DNA from: Porticoccaceae bacterium | GTDB lineage: Bacteria; Pseudomonadota; Gammaproteobacteria; Pseudomonadales; Porticoccaceae | Direction of reading: 5' to 3' | Length of the DNA: 64,000 nucleotides | Assembly (NCBI GenBank): GCA_023228865.1 | Contig: JALOAH010000009.1 | Location: 5,949 to 69,948 of the forward strand | Shown: one piece after another, positions 1-9,085 of the stretch | Numbering within the stretch: position 1 is the stretch's first letter | Layout of the letters: the number at the start of each line of letters is the position of its first letter | Position numbers and translations under genes: made by a program | Notes under the pieces: generated by a model | The model's input: the letters and a program-made list of their open reading frames with translations, nothing else | The model's database searches: none | Told to the model about the DNA's origin: nothing

Positions 1-445
1 AGTGGCGCCGGAAGCAGTAGCGGCAGTTAATGGCGCAGACCGGTGTGCTGATCAGCAGAACCCGACCCTGGTATTTATGAATAATGCCGGGGGTCGGGTT
101 GTAAGCATTTTCCATGAGCGGATCTGCGCTGAAGCCGGGTACGGGCACCTCTTCGCTAATCAGTGGCAAAACCTGTTTCAAGAGGGGGTCGTCGGGGTTG
201 CCTTTTTCCATGCGCGCCACGAAAGACAGGGGCGCGCGCAAGGGAAACGGGCTTTTTGCCGTTACGGCATCAGCCAGCGGGCTCGTATCCAGATCCAGTA
301 ATTTCAGCAGTTCCCCGCTGCTGGTGACAGCATTGCGCAGCTCCATTTTCCACTGGGGCGATTGGCCTTTGCTGGATGCAATCACCAAGCCCTGAGCAGT
401 TGCGGCCGCCGCGCTGGCTGTGGTTGCTGGCGTGTTCGAAGTCAT
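1..445 (-). CDS. epmB: EF-P lysine 2,3-aminomutase EpmB, N-terminal part (runs off the left edge)
   Basis: Translating the reverse strand from the ATG at 445 gives 148 codons without a stop that continue past the window edge. The protein shows [17 protein letters not shown], then [14 protein letters not shown] and, close to the edge, the radical-SAM triad CAINCRYCF (CxxxCxxC) followed by RRH. These are signatures of EpmB, a PLP- and 4Fe-4S-dependent enzyme that turns (S)-alpha-lysine into (R)-beta-lysine for attachment to EF-P. The gene is divergent from efp, whose start is 68 bp away, the arrangement known in many gammaproteobacteria. Only the N-terminal domain and the first cluster motif are visible; the PLP lysine lies outside. 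A start at 445 gives a slightly longer, Ala/Thr-rich N-terminus than E. coli EpmB, so the exact start is less certain than the identity. Confidence 0.93.
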   Translation of the reverse strand, partial: MTSNTPATTASAAAATAQGLVIASSKGQSPQWKMELRNAVTSSGELLKLLDLDTSPLADAVTAKSPFPLRAPLSFVARMEKGNPDDPLLKQVLPLISEEVPVPGFSADPLMENAYNPTPGIIHKYQGRVLLISTPVCAINCRYCFRRH

Positions 446-512
446 TATGGTGTTGGGCGTTGTCTGGGTTATCATAGCGGCCTTTTTTAAACCAGTGACA
501 AATGAGGCGAGA

Positions 513-1082
513 ATGGCCAACTATTCTACCAATGAATTTCGCGCCGGGCTGAAGGTTATGCTCGATGGTGATCCCTGTTCCATCGTTGAAAACGAATTCG
601 TCAAGCCCGGCAAGGGGCAGGCGTTTAACCGGGTGAGACTGCGCAACCTTAAAACCGGACGGGTCTGGGAGCGCACCTTCAAGTCTGGCGACAGTCTTGA
701 AGGTGCCGATGTTGCCGACCGGGATATGCAATATCTCTACAACGATGGTGAATACTACCATTTTATGGAGCCGGAAAGCTTTGAGCAGCACCAGGCCAAC
801 GCGGCCATCGTCGGTGATGCCGCCCAGTGGCTGCGGGAGCAGGATGTCTGCATCGTCACTCTTTACAACGGCGCGCCCCTGTCGGTAACGCCACCCAACC
901 ACGTCGAGCTGGAAATTGTTGAAACAGACCCCGGCCTTCGCGGCGACACCGCCCAGGGGGGCACCAAGCCCGCCAAACTGGTGACCGGCGCTGTCGTCAA
1001 AGTGCCTTTATTTCTCAATATTGGCGATGTTGTCAAAGTGGATACCCGCACCGGAGAATACCAGGGTCGTGCCCGGGACTGA
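513..1082 (+). CDS. efp: Translation elongation factor P
   Basis: This 189-residue protein is a full-length bacterial EF-P, which binds between the P and E sites of the ribosome and relieves stalling at polyproline stretches. It opens with [20 protein letters not shown] and carries [10 protein letters not shown], placing the modifiable lysine at residue 34 as in E. coli. The central OB-fold contains [17 protein letters not shown] and the C-terminal domain ends with [20 protein letters not shown]. The ATG at 513 was chosen because it gives the canonical N-terminus and has GAGGCGAG just upstream; an in-frame upstream extension to 420 is hydrophobic and not part of the family. Flanking epmB and epmA are the beta-lysylation enzymes, so Lys34 is very likely beta-lysylated here. 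Confidence 0.98.
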   Translation: MANYSTNEFRAGLKVMLDGDPCSIVENEFVKPGKGQAFNRVRLRNLKTGRVWERTFKSGDSLEGADVADRDMQYLYNDGEYYHFMEPESFEQHQANAAIVGDAAQWLREQDVCIVTLYNGAPLSVTPPNHVELEIVETDPGLRGDTAQGGTKPAKLVTGAVVKVPLFLNIGDVVKVDTRTGEYQGRARD

Positions 1083-2016
1083 CTGGCAGCCCAATGCCCC
1101 ATTGGCAACCCTGAAAAAAAGAGCGGAATTGCTGGCGCAAATCCGCTCTTTTTTTAGCCTTCAGGCTGTTATGGAAGTGGACACCCCCATACTGGGGCGG
1201 CGGGGCGTTACCGACCTGCATATCGATTGCGTCCAGGCTCGGGTTTGCGGCGAAACCCGCTACCTGCAAAGCTCGCCGGAGTATTTTATGAAACGTCTGC
1301 TGGCGGCGGGCGCGGGCGCCATCTACAGCCTGGGCAAGGTGTTTCGCGACGAGGAACAGGGCAGCCGCCACCGCCCGGAATTTACCCTGCTGGAATGGTA
1401 CCGCCCCGGTTGGGACGAGCACCAGTTGATGGCTGAAGTCGAAGATCTGGTTCTCAGTCTGGCGACAGAGCCGTTGCCGGTAACCATTGCCAGTTACGGC
1501 GATATCTTTGCAGCAAGTACAGGTCTCGACCCCCATAGCGCCGCTGTGCCCCTGTTGCAGGAGATGGCGGCAGATTGCTGTGGCGGTGATTGGCGGTCGG
1601 AATCCAGAAGTACTCTCCTCGATGTGCTCTTCAGTCTGGTTGTAGAACCCAAACTGCCGCCAGGGCTGGTGTTTATTCACCAGTATCCGGCCTGTCAGGC
1701 TGCCCTGGCGCAGCTGGGAGCCGATGACAACGGCAACCCCGTTGCCCGCCGTTTTGAGGTGTTTCTTAACCGCATGGAATTGGGTAATGGTTACTTTGAA
1801 CTTACCGATGCCGAGGAACAGCGCCAACGCTTCGCTGCCGATAATGCCTTGCGCCAGGGGGCGGCAAAGCCGCAAATGATCGCCGATGAAGCCTTACTGG
1901 CGGCACTGGCGGCGGGACTGCCAGCCTGCGCCGGAGTGGCTCTCGGCGTGGATCGCTTGTTAATGGGGCTTTTGCACCTGGAAAATATCGGTCAGGTGGT
2001 GGCGTTTGACGGTTAA
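1069..2016 (+). CDS. epmA: EF-P--(R)-beta-lysine ligase EpmA (GenX/PoxA)
   Basis: This is a class II lysyl-tRNA-synthetase-like enzyme without an anticodon-binding domain, which attaches beta-lysine to Lys34 of EF-P. Visible signatures are the class II motif 2 region [17 protein letters not shown] followed by [11 protein letters not shown], and motif 3 [20 protein letters not shown] near the C-terminus. The GTG at 1069, overlapping the last codons of efp by 14 bp, gives a 315-residue protein beginning [18 protein letters not shown], which aligns with the short N-terminus of known EpmA (about 325 residues). A TTG at 1021 would add 16 residues and is less likely. The overlap implies co-translation with efp, and epmB is divergent, so the beta-lysylation set is together. 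EpmC, the later hydroxylase, is not in view. Confidence 0.93.
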   Translation: MPGTDWQPNAPLATLKKRAELLAQIRSFFSLQAVMEVDTPILGRRGVTDLHIDCVQARVCGETRYLQSSPEYFMKRLLAAGAGAIYSLGKVFRDEEQGSRHRPEFTLLEWYRPGWDEHQLMAEVEDLVLSLATEPLPVTIASYGDIFAASTGLDPHSAAVPLLQEMAADCCGGDWRSESRSTLLDVLFSLVVEPKLPPGLVFIHQYPACQAALAQLGADDNGNPVARRFEVFLNRMELGNGYFELTDAEEQRQRFAADNALRQGAAKPQMIADEALLAALAAGLPACAGVALGVDRLLMGLLHLENIGQVVAFDG

Positions 2017-2167
2017 CCGGGGGATTCTCGCGGCTCTTCAGTTTGATTTTGTGCGATCTAAAAGCCCTGACTCCAGCGGCCTGAACCTGCAATCCCCTGC
2101 CGGGTAAGCTGCAATGGGCGAGGATGATACCTCAAGAATTTACGCCAACCCTATGACCATGACCAGT

Positions 2168-2191
2168 GTTACCACGCGGGAGCGTGGTAAC
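2168..2191. repeat. Perfect 10-bp stem-loop between convergent epmA and cysE
   Basis: The arms GTTACCACGC and GCGTGGTAAC are perfectly complementary around a 4-nt loop. They lie in the 237-bp gap between the ends of epmA and cysE. There is no T-run after it on either strand, so it is not a textbook intrinsic terminator. It resembles the REP-type palindromes scattered between genes in gammaproteobacteria, and may still act as an mRNA 3'-end stabiliser for both convergent genes. Confidence 0.6.
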
Positions 2192-2253
2192 CAGAAAGAT
2201 CGGCGCTAGGCGCTTGCCCCCTTGCCCCTTGTTTCGCCTCGGTGCTTCTCCCT

Positions 2254-3051
2254 TCAAACACAGCAACCGTTTAGACCCTGATCCATTTCCTGTGCCGGAT
2301 CGGCGCTGTTGGTGCTGCCGACAATTTCGCCGGGCACTCCAGCGACAATGCTGTGGGCGGGTATGTTTTTTAGCACCACGCTGGCGGCGGCAATTTTGCA
2401 GCCCTCGCCAATTTCGATATTGCCGAGAATTTTTGCTCCAGGCCCCAGGAGCACCCCGCGGCGAATTTTGGGATGGCGATCGCCGCTTTCCTTGCCGGTG
2501 CCGCCGAGGGTGACCGATTGCATAATGGACACGCAATCCCCCACCGCCGCAGTTTCACCAATCACAATGCCGGTGGCGTGATCGAGCATTACGCCCTTGC
2601 CAATCACTGCGGCGGGGTGGATGTCGACGCCAAAAACCGTGGATATACGATTTTGCAGCACCAGCGCCAGGGAGGTTCTGCCGCGACACCACAGCCAGTG
2701 GGCTACCCGATAAGATTCCAGCGCGTGAAAGCCCTTGAAGTAGAGAAACGGCGTGGTGAAATTCTGGCAGGCGGAATCCCTTTCAAAAGTGGCGACAATA
2801 TCGCAGCGGACGCTTTCGATAATGGTGGGGTCGGCGGCAAAGGCTTGATCAAAAACTTCCCGCAACTGCAAGGCGGGAATAATGTCACTGCCCAACTTGC
2901 TGGCGAGGTGAAAGCTCAACGCCGAGGCCATGTCTTTGTGACTGAGAATGGTGGCGTGGAGAAAACTGGCGAGCACGGCTTCCTGTTCCAGCAGTGCGCG
3001 GGTTTCGGTGACGATGGTGTCCCACAGTGTTTTCAGGCAAAGGTCTGGCAT
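2254..3051 (-). CDS. cysE: Serine O-acetyltransferase
   Basis: This enzyme transfers acetyl from acetyl-CoA to L-serine, the committed step of cysteine synthesis. The 265-residue protein has the N-terminal helical domain (LWDTIVTETRALLEQEAVLASF) followed by a left-handed beta-helix built from hexapeptide repeats. It carries the family hallmark DHATGIVIGETAAVGD, with the catalytic Asp-His pair, and SVTLGGTGKESGDRHPKIR. Length fits the E. coli enzyme (273 residues). The last residues are not the usual tail that docks into cysteine synthase with a terminal Ile: here the chain ends GLNGCCV, so complex formation with CysK may differ (inference). It is co-directional with comF upstream (47-bp gap) and convergent with epmA. 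Confidence 0.95.
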   Translation of the reverse strand: MPDLCLKTLWDTIVTETRALLEQEAVLASFLHATILSHKDMASALSFHLASKLGSDIIPALQLREVFDQAFAADPTIIESVRCDIVATFERDSACQNFTTPFLYFKGFHALESYRVAHWLWCRGRTSLALVLQNRISTVFGVDIHPAAVIGKGVMLDHATGIVIGETAAVGDCVSIMQSVTLGGTGKESGDRHPKIRRGVLLGPGAKILGNIEIGEGCKIAAASVVLKNIPAHSIVAGVPGEIVGSTNSADPAQEMDQGLNGCCV

Positions 3052-3098
3052 CAGGCTGTTCGCATAGGTAGCAAAAAGTGATTATCGCGGCGACAGCG

Positions 3099-3803
3099 TC
3101 AATTTTCCAGTGCCGTTCGCGCAACACACCAGATTTCCACCTTTTCCGCACCGGCCTTCGCCAGTGTTGCGGAAATGGCTCTGGCAGTGCTTGTGGTAGT
3201 CACCACGTCGTCTACCACCGCGATATGTAACCCGGCAACCCTGGGGCTTGCCGAAAAGCCATTGCGAAGATTGCTGGCGCGGTGGTGGCGATTCAGATTC
3301 TGCTGCATGGGGGTGTGAACCACTCGGCGCGCCATGCCGTCAACCAGAGGTATGGCCGTTTTTGCGGCTACGCCTCTGGCGATTTCGCGAGCCTGGTTGA
3401 AACCTCTGGTCAGCAGGCGCCTGCGGTGCAATGGCATGGGTACGATGCAATCGGGGCGGGCACTGAGTCTGGTTTCGAGGTGCTCGGCCAGCAGGTGCGC
3501 CAATACGCGACCGGCGCTGAGATTTCTGCCGTGCTTGAGCCCGGTGATCAGTTGTGCGAGGGGATGGCCGTAGATAAAGGGGGCAACAACGCGGCTGAAA
3601 GCGGGGGGCTGCTGCTGACAGTGGCCGCAAATCCCGCTGATGATCATGGGTTCCGCACACAATAAGCACTGCTGGTGCAGAGGGCGGAAACAGCGTTCGC
3701 AGCTGACGCAGAGATCCAGCGACCGCTGAGAGGGCAGGTCGCAGCACAGGCAGCGGCCGGGGAAAAGGTGTTTTAACAGTGAATCGCCAATTCCGTTTGG
3801 CAT
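3099..3803 (-). CDS. comF: ComF-family phosphoribosyltransferase-like protein
   Basis: A 234-residue ComF/GntX-type protein. The N-terminus carries two CxxC pairs (CLCC, CVSC) and further Cys pairs (CLLC, CGHC) typical of the zinc-ribbon of this family. The C-terminal half is a PRTase fold with PDCIVPMPLHRRRLLTRGFNQA and the phosphoribosyl-pyrophosphate loop VVDDVVTTTSTA. ComF proteins are linked to uptake of transforming DNA, but their biochemical reaction is not settled. The gene is divergent from bioB, a common neighbourhood in gammaproteobacteria, and the BirA-type operator at 3807-3837 begins only 4 bp upstream of its ATG. Confidence 0.88.
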   Translation of the reverse strand: MPNGIGDSLLKHLFPGRCLCCDLPSQRSLDLCVSCERCFRPLHQQCLLCAEPMIISGICGHCQQQPPAFSRVVAPFIYGHPLAQLITGLKHGRNLSAGRVLAHLLAEHLETRLSARPDCIVPMPLHRRRLLTRGFNQAREIARGVAAKTAIPLVDGMARRVVHTPMQQNLNRHHRASNLRNGFSASPRVAGLHIAVVDDVVTTTSTARAISATLAKAGAEKVEIWCVARTALEN

Positions 3804-3806
3804 AAC

Positions 3807-3859
3807 AGTTAACCTGAAAATGTTGTTTTGGTTGACAGATAAGGTGTTGCGGGTAAAAT
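3807..3859 (+). promoter_or_regulatory. BirA-type operator overlapping a sigma70 promoter for the biotin operon
   Basis: AGTTAACC (3807-3814) and GGTTGACA (3830-3837) form an imperfect inverted repeat separated by 15 bp. This is the architecture of the BirA operator, whose known form is TTGTAAACC-N15/16-GGTTTACAA. The right half-site contains the -35 hexamer TTGACA (3832-3837), followed after 16 bp by TAAAAT (3854-3859). Binding of biotinoyl-AMP-BirA there would occlude RNA polymerase. The transcript would begin near 3866, leaving a leader of over 200 nt that contains the inverted-repeat element at 3918-4047. The assignment rests on pattern and on the downstream bio genes; no birA gene is in view. 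Confidence 0.7.
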
Positions 3860-3904
3860 TGCTCTACAAAATTCAGTGGTTTTTACGGTAAAAGCCAATA
3901 AAAA

Positions 3905-4060
3905 TCAATTTTTAGAAGAATGACACTGACTTAACGTCAAAGCCACGATTTTCGTCATTCCCGCGTAGGCGGGAATCCAGTTTGTTCCGGGTGTCGAGAC
4001 TCTTGGATTCCCGCCTACGCGGGAATGACGGCTTAAGTCAGCGCCATTCAATTTTTAGAA
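3905..4060. mobile_element. MITE-like inverted-repeat element with 13-bp flanking direct repeats
   Basis: The 13-mer TCAATTTTTAGAA occurs at 3905-3917 and again at 4048-4060, enclosing 130 bp that look like an inserted element. Just inside are near-identical terminal inverted repeats: GAATGACACTGACTTAA (3918-3934) against the complement of 4033-4049, GAATGGCGCTGACTTAA. The core is a long palindrome with arms 3953-3980 and 4003-4030, each carrying CGTCATTCCCGCGTAGGCGG and its complement. There is no coding capacity. Such palindromes are common dispersed repeats in proteobacteria. Here the element lies between the bio promoter and bioB, so it is transcribed into the leader and would fold into a strong hairpin. 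A degenerate relative is at about 34850-34942. Confidence 0.75.
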
Positions 4061-4084
4061 CAGTTAATTGCCAGAGAGAAGCCG

Positions 4085-5143
4085 ATGAGCAATTTCGCCA
4101 CATCCCCAGTTCGCACTGACTGGACCCGCCAGGAAGTACTGGATCTGTTTGCCCTGCCATTTAACGACCTGATGTTTCAGGCGCAAATGGTACACCGCGA
4201 ACACTTCGACCCCAATGAAGTTCAGCTCAGCACGCTGCTGTCCATCAAAACCGGTTCCTGTCCGGAAGATTGTAAATACTGCCCCCAGAGCGCCAGTTAC
4301 GATACGGGTCTGGAGAAGGAAAAGCTACTGGACATCGACAGCGTGCTCAGGGAAGCCCGCGCCGCAAAGGCCAGCGGGTCAAGCCGTTTCTGCATGGGCG
4401 CGGCCTGGCGCGTACCCCGCCAAAAAGACATGCCCAAAGTGCTGGAAATGGTGCGCGAAGTTAAGGCCATGGGGCTGGAAACCTGCATGACCCTGGGTAT
4501 GCTGACTGAAGACCAGGCGCAGCAACTGGCGGATGCGGGGCTGGATTATTACAACCATAATCTTGACACATCCCCCGAGTTTTACGGCGAAATTATTACC
4601 ACCCGCACCTACGAAGACCGTTTGCAAACTCTCGGCAACGTCCGCAAGGCGGGCATGAAAGTTTGCGCTGGCGGCATTATCGGTATGGGTGAAAAAGACA
4701 CTGACCGCGCCGGCCTTCTCGTACAGCTGGCCAACCTGCCCCAGCAGCCCGATTCCGTGCCCATCAATATGCTCGTCAAGGTCAAGGGCACGCCCCTGGA
4801 GAATGTCGACGATGTCGACCCTTTCGATTTTGTCCGCATTATTGCCGTGGCGCGTATTATGATGCCCAAATCCCATGTGCGCCTGTCGGCGGGGCGCGAG
4901 GAAATGAACGATCAGATGCAGGCTCTCGCCTTTATGGCGGGCGCCAATTCCATTTTCTATTGCGAAAAACTGCTGACCACACCCAACCCCAAGGCCAATA
5001 GCGATATGGCTCTGTTCAAGCGTCTGGGTATTCGTCCCGAGCAGCGCACCATACACAACGATAGCGAGGAACAGGAGGCGGTTCTGCTCGACAGGGTTGA
5101 TCAGGCGGTCAACGACAGGCAGTTTTATAACGCTGCCGTTTAG
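4085..5143 (+). CDS. bioB: Biotin synthase
   Basis: A radical-SAM enzyme that inserts sulfur into dethiobiotin, the last step of biotin synthesis. The 352-residue protein has the 4Fe-4S motif [13 protein letters not shown] (Cys59, Cys63, Cys66), [14 protein letters not shown], and the [22 protein letters not shown] region whose arginine helps bind the 2Fe-2S sulfur donor. The start ATG at 4085 follows AGAGAGAAG. bioF begins 3 bp after the stop, so translation of the operon is tightly coupled. Expression is probably controlled by the BirA-type operator near 3807-3837. Confidence 0.98.
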   Translation: MSNFATSPVRTDWTRQEVLDLFALPFNDLMFQAQMVHREHFDPNEVQLSTLLSIKTGSCPEDCKYCPQSASYDTGLEKEKLLDIDSVLREARAAKASGSSRFCMGAAWRVPRQKDMPKVLEMVREVKAMGLETCMTLGMLTEDQAQQLADAGLDYYNHNLDTSPEFYGEIITTRTYEDRLQTLGNVRKAGMKVCAGGIIGMGEKDTDRAGLLVQLANLPQQPDSVPINMLVKVKGTPLENVDDVDPFDFVRIIAVARIMMPKSHVRLSAGREEMNDQMQALAFMAGANSIFYCEKLLTTPNPKANSDMALFKRLGIRPEQRTIHNDSEEQEAVLLDRVDQAVNDRQFYNAAV

Positions 5144-5146
5144 GCT

Positions 5147-6331
5147 ATGCAGTCCCTTAATGAAGTGCTCGGCGAACAGCTCGCCGAGCGTCGCCGTCAG
5201 CATCTCTACCGCCAGCGCAAGCTGCTGGCGTCACCCCAGGCCGCCAACCTCATTCTCGATGGCAAAGCCGTTTTGGCGTTCAGCAGTAACGACTACCTGG
5301 GGTTGGCCAACCATCCCGAGGTGATTGCCGCCTTTACCGCGGCGGCGCAAAAATACGGGGTTGGCGGCGGCGCTTCACACCTTATTTGTGGCCATTCCAT
5401 TGAGCACCACCAGCTGGAAGAAGAGCTGGCGGATTTTTGTGGCCGCAGCAAAGCGCTGCTGTTTTCCACTGGTTATATGGCCAACTTGGGGGTGATCAGT
5501 GCCCTGGTGGGCAGTGGCGACCTGGTTTTGGAAGACAAGCTCAATCACGCCTCCCTGCTCGACGGTGGTCTCCTCAGTGGCGCCCGCTTTCAGCGCTATC
5601 TGCACAATGATATGGCTTCCCTTGACAAGCATCTCCACAAAGACGCCAGACGCAAAATGGTGATTACCGACGGCGTTTTCAGCATGGATGGCGATCTCGC
5701 CAAACTGCCGGAAATTGCCGCTATCTGTAGCCAAAAAGACGCCTGGCTGATGGTGGACGACGCTCACGGTTTTGGCGTCCTCGGCGCCAGCGGCGGCGGC
5801 ATTGCCGAGCATTTTGGCCTCACAGAAACTGAACTGCCGGTTCTTATGGGCACCCTCGGCAAAGGTTTTGGCACTGCCGGGGCTTTTATTGCTGGCAGCG
5901 CCGAACTGGTGGATTACCTGGTGCAGTTCAGCCGCCCCTATATTTACACCACGGCCATGCCGCCAGCGGTGGCGGCGGCCACCAGAGCCAGTTTGAAACT
6001 GGTGAAGACCGAGAACTGGCGGCGGCAAAAACTGCAAAAATTGGTCGCCCAGTTCCGCCAGGGCGCGGCAAACCTGGGTTTAGAACTGATGCCTTCGCCA
6101 ACACCGATTCAGCCGGTAATGGTGGGATCGGAGTCGCGCTGCATGGCCATAGGTGAGTACCTGTGGCAACAGGGTATCCATGTGGGCACGATTCGGCCGC
6201 CAACAGTGCCAAAAAATACCGCCAGGCTGCGGGTTACCCTGAATGCCAATCACAGTGAAGACGATGTTGCTCGACTCCTGTCAGCCCTCGAAAGCGCCTT
6301 TGCCGCTATTGCTGAGGATAACCTGTTGTGA
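5147..6331 (+). CDS. bioF: 8-amino-7-oxononanoate synthase
   Basis: A PLP-dependent alpha-oxoamine synthase that condenses pimeloyl-ACP with L-alanine to give KAPA, the first step in forming the biotin rings. The 394-residue sequence shows [12 protein letters not shown] near residue 47, [35 protein letters not shown], and the PLP lysine at about residue 239 in [14 protein letters not shown]. It starts 3 bp after bioB and its stop overlaps the start of the next gene by 4 bp (GTGA). bioA, which makes the next intermediate, is not in this operon and must be elsewhere, as is usual in several gammaproteobacteria. Confidence 0.97.
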   Translation: MQSLNEVLGEQLAERRRQHLYRQRKLLASPQAANLILDGKAVLAFSSNDYLGLANHPEVIAAFTAAAQKYGVGGGASHLICGHSIEHHQLEEELADFCGRSKALLFSTGYMANLGVISALVGSGDLVLEDKLNHASLLDGGLLSGARFQRYLHNDMASLDKHLHKDARRKMVITDGVFSMDGDLAKLPEIAAICSQKDAWLMVDDAHGFGVLGASGGGIAEHFGLTETELPVLMGTLGKGFGTAGAFIAGSAELVDYLVQFSRPYIYTTAMPPAVAAATRASLKLVKTENWRRQKLQKLVAQFRQGAANLGLELMPSPTPIQPVMVGSESRCMAIGEYLWQQGIHVGTIRPPTVPKNTARLRVTLNANHSEDDVARLLSALESAFAAIAEDNLL

Positions 6332-7920
6332 CCTTGCCGATGACCAAAGATTTGTCGCTACACCATTACCCCTGCACCGCCAAACGGGTGGTAGATTCCC
6401 CCCTGGTGCTGATTCACGGTTGGGGTAATGACAGCAGAGTGTGGCAGGAGGCGCTGCCCCTGTTGCGGCAGCAGCTGGATGTAATCACCCTGGATATCCC
6501 CGGTTTTTCAGCCTCTGTTTCCTGCTCTGGCTGGCAAGAAGCCGTAGAGATTATCGGCGCCAATCTGCCGGAAAAATGTATTTTGATGGGCTGGTCGCTA
6601 GGCGGCATGCTGGCGACCCGGCTTGCCCACCGCTATTCGGCACAGGTAGAAAAACTCATAACCCTGGCTACTAACCCCTCGTTTGTGTGCCGGACGGGTT
6701 GGCCGACAGCTATGGCTGAGCCTGTATTTTCCGATTTCTACACCAATTTTGACAACAACCCCGACAGCTGCCTGCGGCAATTCTGCGCCCTCGAAGCTCG
6801 CGGCGATAGCGACGAACGCTCTCTGCTGCGCTGGTTGCGCAACCACAGCGCCGCTTATAACAAGGCGACCTGGCTCGAAGCGCTGGGCTGGCTGGGGGAA
6901 CTGGACAACCGGGAGCTATTGGCAACCCTGAAAGTGCCGTCACTGCATATTTTTGGCGCTGGCGATCAACTGGTGCCGGTGGCAGTGGCCGAGCAAGTAC
7001 AAAAACTCAGCCCCGGGGCTGAAATTGCCATTGTTAACGGCGCTGGCCATGTCCCCCATGTGTCGAGGCCACAGCAGCTGGTGCAGCGTTGCCTGGATTT
7101 TATCGTTTCTGCATCGCGGCACGCAGACATTGCCGATCCCTACCGACTCAATAAGCAGCAAGTCGCCGCTTCCTTTGGCCGGGCGGCGGCCAGTTACGAC
7201 AGCGTTGCCCATTTGCAGCGCCAGGTCGGCGAAAAATTGCTGGCGAAAATACCGGCCAATTTTGCCCCGGCGCGCATCGCCGATGTCGGTTGTGGCACCG
7301 GCCATTTTACCCGCCGCCTGGCAGAAATATTCCCCTCAGCCCAGTGTGCCGGCATCGACATCGCCCCCGGTATGATCAGCTACGCGGCAGCTCGCAGTAG
7401 CAGTGATATCAACTGGATTTGCGCGGATGCGGAGTCCTTGTCACTAGCAGACAACAACTTTGATCTGCTGTTTTCCAATTTTACCTATCAGTGGTGCCAG
7501 GATTTGCCCCGGCTGATGGCGGAACAGTTTCGCTTGTTAAAACCGGGCGGCCTGCTGGTGTTCACCACCGTTGGCCCACAAAGCCTTAGGGAATTGCGAC
7601 GCGCCTGGCAGGCGGTGGATAACCATATTCATGTCAATCAGTTTGCGCCACTGGAAGCCGTTGACCATGCCCTGAGGGGTGCAGGCTTTGTCGAAGAACA
7701 GGTTCAGGTCGAAACCCTGGTGCGCTACTACGGCCAACTCAACGAGTTGACCAGAGAACTGAAAAACCTGGGTGCTCACAATGTTAATCGCGGTCGCAAC
7801 AGCGCCATGACCAGTCGCCTGCGCATTGAAAAATTTAAAACCGCCTATGAAGCCCTGCGCCAACCCCAGGGCCTGCCGGCAACCTGGGAAATTCTTTACA
7901 GGGTGGCGCGCAAGCCGTGA
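6328..7920 (+). CDS. bioHC: Bifunctional biotin protein BioH-BioC fusion (pimeloyl-ACP methyl ester esterase + malonyl-ACP O-methyltransferase)
   Basis: One 530-residue frame carries both ends of the BioC-BioH pathway for pimelate. Residues 1-265 are an alpha/beta hydrolase of BioH type: [13 protein letters not shown], nucleophile Ser90 in MGWSLGG, Asp213 in FGAGDQLVP and His241 in GAGHVPH. Residues 270-530 are Bio[21 protein letters not shown], the SAM-binding loop [15 protein letters not shown] (about 318-332) and [14 protein letters not shown]. BioC methylates malonyl-ACP to start disguised fatty acid synthesis; BioH removes the methyl group from pimeloyl-ACP. Both catalytic sets are intact. 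A GTG at 6328 overlaps bioF by 4 bp; an ATG at 6340 is the alternative start. As I recall, such fusions are known in Saccharophagus and Teredinibacter relatives. Confidence 0.95.
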   Translation: MTLPMTKDLSLHHYPCTAKRVVDSPLVLIHGWGNDSRVWQEALPLLRQQLDVITLDIPGFSASVSCSGWQEAVEIIGANLPEKCILMGWSLGGMLATRLAHRYSAQVEKLITLATNPSFVCRTGWPTAMAEPVFSDFYTNFDNNPDSCLRQFCALEARGDSDERSLLRWLRNHSAAYNKATWLEALGWLGELDNRELLATLKVPSLHIFGAGDQLVPVAVAEQVQKLSPGAEIAIVNGAGHVPHVSRPQQLVQRCLDFIVSASRHADIADPYRLNKQQVAASFGRAAASYDSVAHLQRQVGEKLLAKIPANFAPARIADVGCGTGHFTRRLAEIFPSAQCAGIDIAPGMISYAAARSSSDINWICADAESLSLADNNFDLLFSNFTYQWCQDLPRLMAEQFRLLKPGGLLVFTTVGPQSLRELRRAWQAVDNHIHVNQFAPLEAVDHALRGAGFVEEQVQVETLVRYYGQLNELTRELKNLGAHNVNRGRNSAMTSRLRIEKFKTAYEALRQPQGLPATWEILYRVARKP

Positions 7921-8606
7921 GTCTTTGTTATTTTGTCACCGGCACAGATACCGACGTCGGCAAAACCTTTGTCGCCAGCGCCCTACTCGCCAGGGCAGGG
8001 CAGTTGGGGCTGCGCACCTCGGCCTTCAAGCCGGTGGCCGCAGGGGCGCAGTCAACTGCAGAGGGTTTGCGCAATACAGATGCCCTTGAGCTGATGGCGG
8101 CGATGAATCAATCTCTGCCCTACGGGGTTGTCAATCCTTACTGTTTTGAGGCCGCGATTGCCCCCCATATCGCCGCAGCCGAACAGGGTGTGGACATCCG
8201 TGTCGACGACTTGATGATTCACACCAAACGGTTTCGCGCCATAGCTGCGGATTTTTCCCTGGTGGAGGGCGCTGGCGGCTGGCGGGTTCCCCTCAATAGC
8301 CAGCAGAGCTTTGCCGATTTTGCCGTCGCCCTCAATATGCCTGTGATTATGGTGGTGGCCATGCGTCTGGGCTGTATTAATCCCGCCTTGTTGACTGCCG
8401 AAGCCATTGCCCGCGATGGTTTGCCGCTGGCGGGCTGGGTGGCCAACCAGGCTGTCGCCGCAGTGATGGCCAATTATCGGGACAACCTGGAAACACTAAA
8501 GGCACGGCTGCCAGCGCCACTCCTTGGGGAGATTCCCTATTACCCAAAACGCAACATTGACAACGCCGCGCAATGGCTAAAGCTCCCTCAAGAGTTGGAG
8601 CACTAG
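7917..8606 (+). CDS. bioD: ATP-dependent dethiobiotin synthetase
   Basis: Closes the ureido ring of biotin by carboxylating 7,8-diaminopelargonate. The 229-residue protein starts at a GTG overlapping the previous gene by 4 bp and has the P-loop GTDTDVGKTFVASALL at residues 9-24. FKPVAAGAQ follows, then VEGAGGWRVPLN (ATP and substrate site) and VVAMRLGCINPALLTAEAI. It is the last recognisable bio gene in the operon; the DUF3094 gene follows after 49 bp and might be cotranscribed. Confidence 0.96.
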   Translation: MSLCYFVTGTDTDVGKTFVASALLARAGQLGLRTSAFKPVAAGAQSTAEGLRNTDALELMAAMNQSLPYGVVNPYCFEAAIAPHIAAAEQGVDIRVDDLMIHTKRFRAIAADFSLVEGAGGWRVPLNSQQSFADFAVALNMPVIMVVAMRLGCINPALLTAEAIARDGLPLAGWVANQAVAAVMANYRDNLETLKARLPAPLLGEIPYYPKRNIDNAAQWLKLPQELEH

Positions 8607-8655
8607 GCCAGCCCCTGTAAACTGTTGCCAACAACTCTTCCACCGAGAATGCGCC

Positions 8656-8850
8656 ATGACTGCGGACAAACCCGAAAATCGCCTCAGCGAAGAAGACCTC
8701 AAAAGGGTTGAAGAATATCTTTCAGGCCCTGTGCAGAAAGTCGATCGCAAACCTTTTCGACCCCTGTTGCTGCTTTTTTGGCTGTGGGTGGTCGTGACCT
8801 TGCTGGGTTTGGTCAGTTTGCTGTTTGGTCGCATTGAAGGTTATCTCTAG
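8656..8850 (+). CDS. Small membrane protein, DUF3094-like
   Basis: A 64-residue protein with a charged N-terminus (SEEDLKRVEEYLSGPVQKVDR), a KPFRP motif and one C-terminal transmembrane helix (LLLLFWLWVVVTLLGLVSLLFG). The pattern of EYL, KPFRP and a single helix resembles the uncharacterised DUF3094 family of pseudomonads and relatives, from memory. GAGAATGCGCC precedes the ATG. It lies 49 bp after bioD on the same strand. No function is known; the topology suggests a single-pass inner-membrane protein with a cytoplasmic N-terminus. Confidence 0.7.
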   Translation: MTADKPENRLSEEDLKRVEEYLSGPVQKVDRKPFRPLLLLFWLWVVVTLLGLVSLLFGRIEGYL

Positions 8851-8883
8851 CAGCGCGAGCTTCTAAAGGTGGATAATTTTTTG

Positions 8884-8912
8884 GTAGGAGCCAGCCTGGC
8901 TGGCGATGCTCC
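8884..8912. repeat. REP-like palindrome (GTAGGAGCCAGCC type)
   Basis: GTAGGAGCCAGCCTGGCTGG followed by CGATGCTCC forms nested inverted repeats (GGAGC/GCTCC outside, CCAGCC/GGCTGG inside). The same core, GTAGGAGCCAGCCTGCTGGC, recurs at 18726-18748 downstream of cmoM. It resembles the pseudomonad GTAGGAGCGAGCTTGCTCGC class of extragenic palindromes. Confidence 0.7.
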
Positions 8913-9064
8913 GTGAAGCGAAAAACTACGGAAAATTTGCCCGCTGCAACAAGGCGCGGCAGCACCGCTCCAAGCCAGTTTTTTGGCGATTCATCAAGAT
9001 CGAGTTGGCGAGAAAATAGCATTTCGATACACCACTGGTGATGGAGTCCCACCGCCCCAGAAAT

Positions 9065-9085
9065 GGCATTAATCAGCGGTTCCCT
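9065..9085. repeat. Solo end of a CTGATTAAT-type inverted-repeat element
   Basis: GGCATTAATCAGCGGTTCCC closely matches the right end of the complete element at 15385-15499 (GGCATTAATCAGAGTTTCCC). No matching left end is visible upstream, so it is probably a decayed or partial copy. Confidence 0.5.

Noticed and set aside
2168..2191. Stem-loop between epmA and cysE as intrinsic terminator
   Set aside because: It has no T-run on either strand; it is kept as a REP-like repeat instead.
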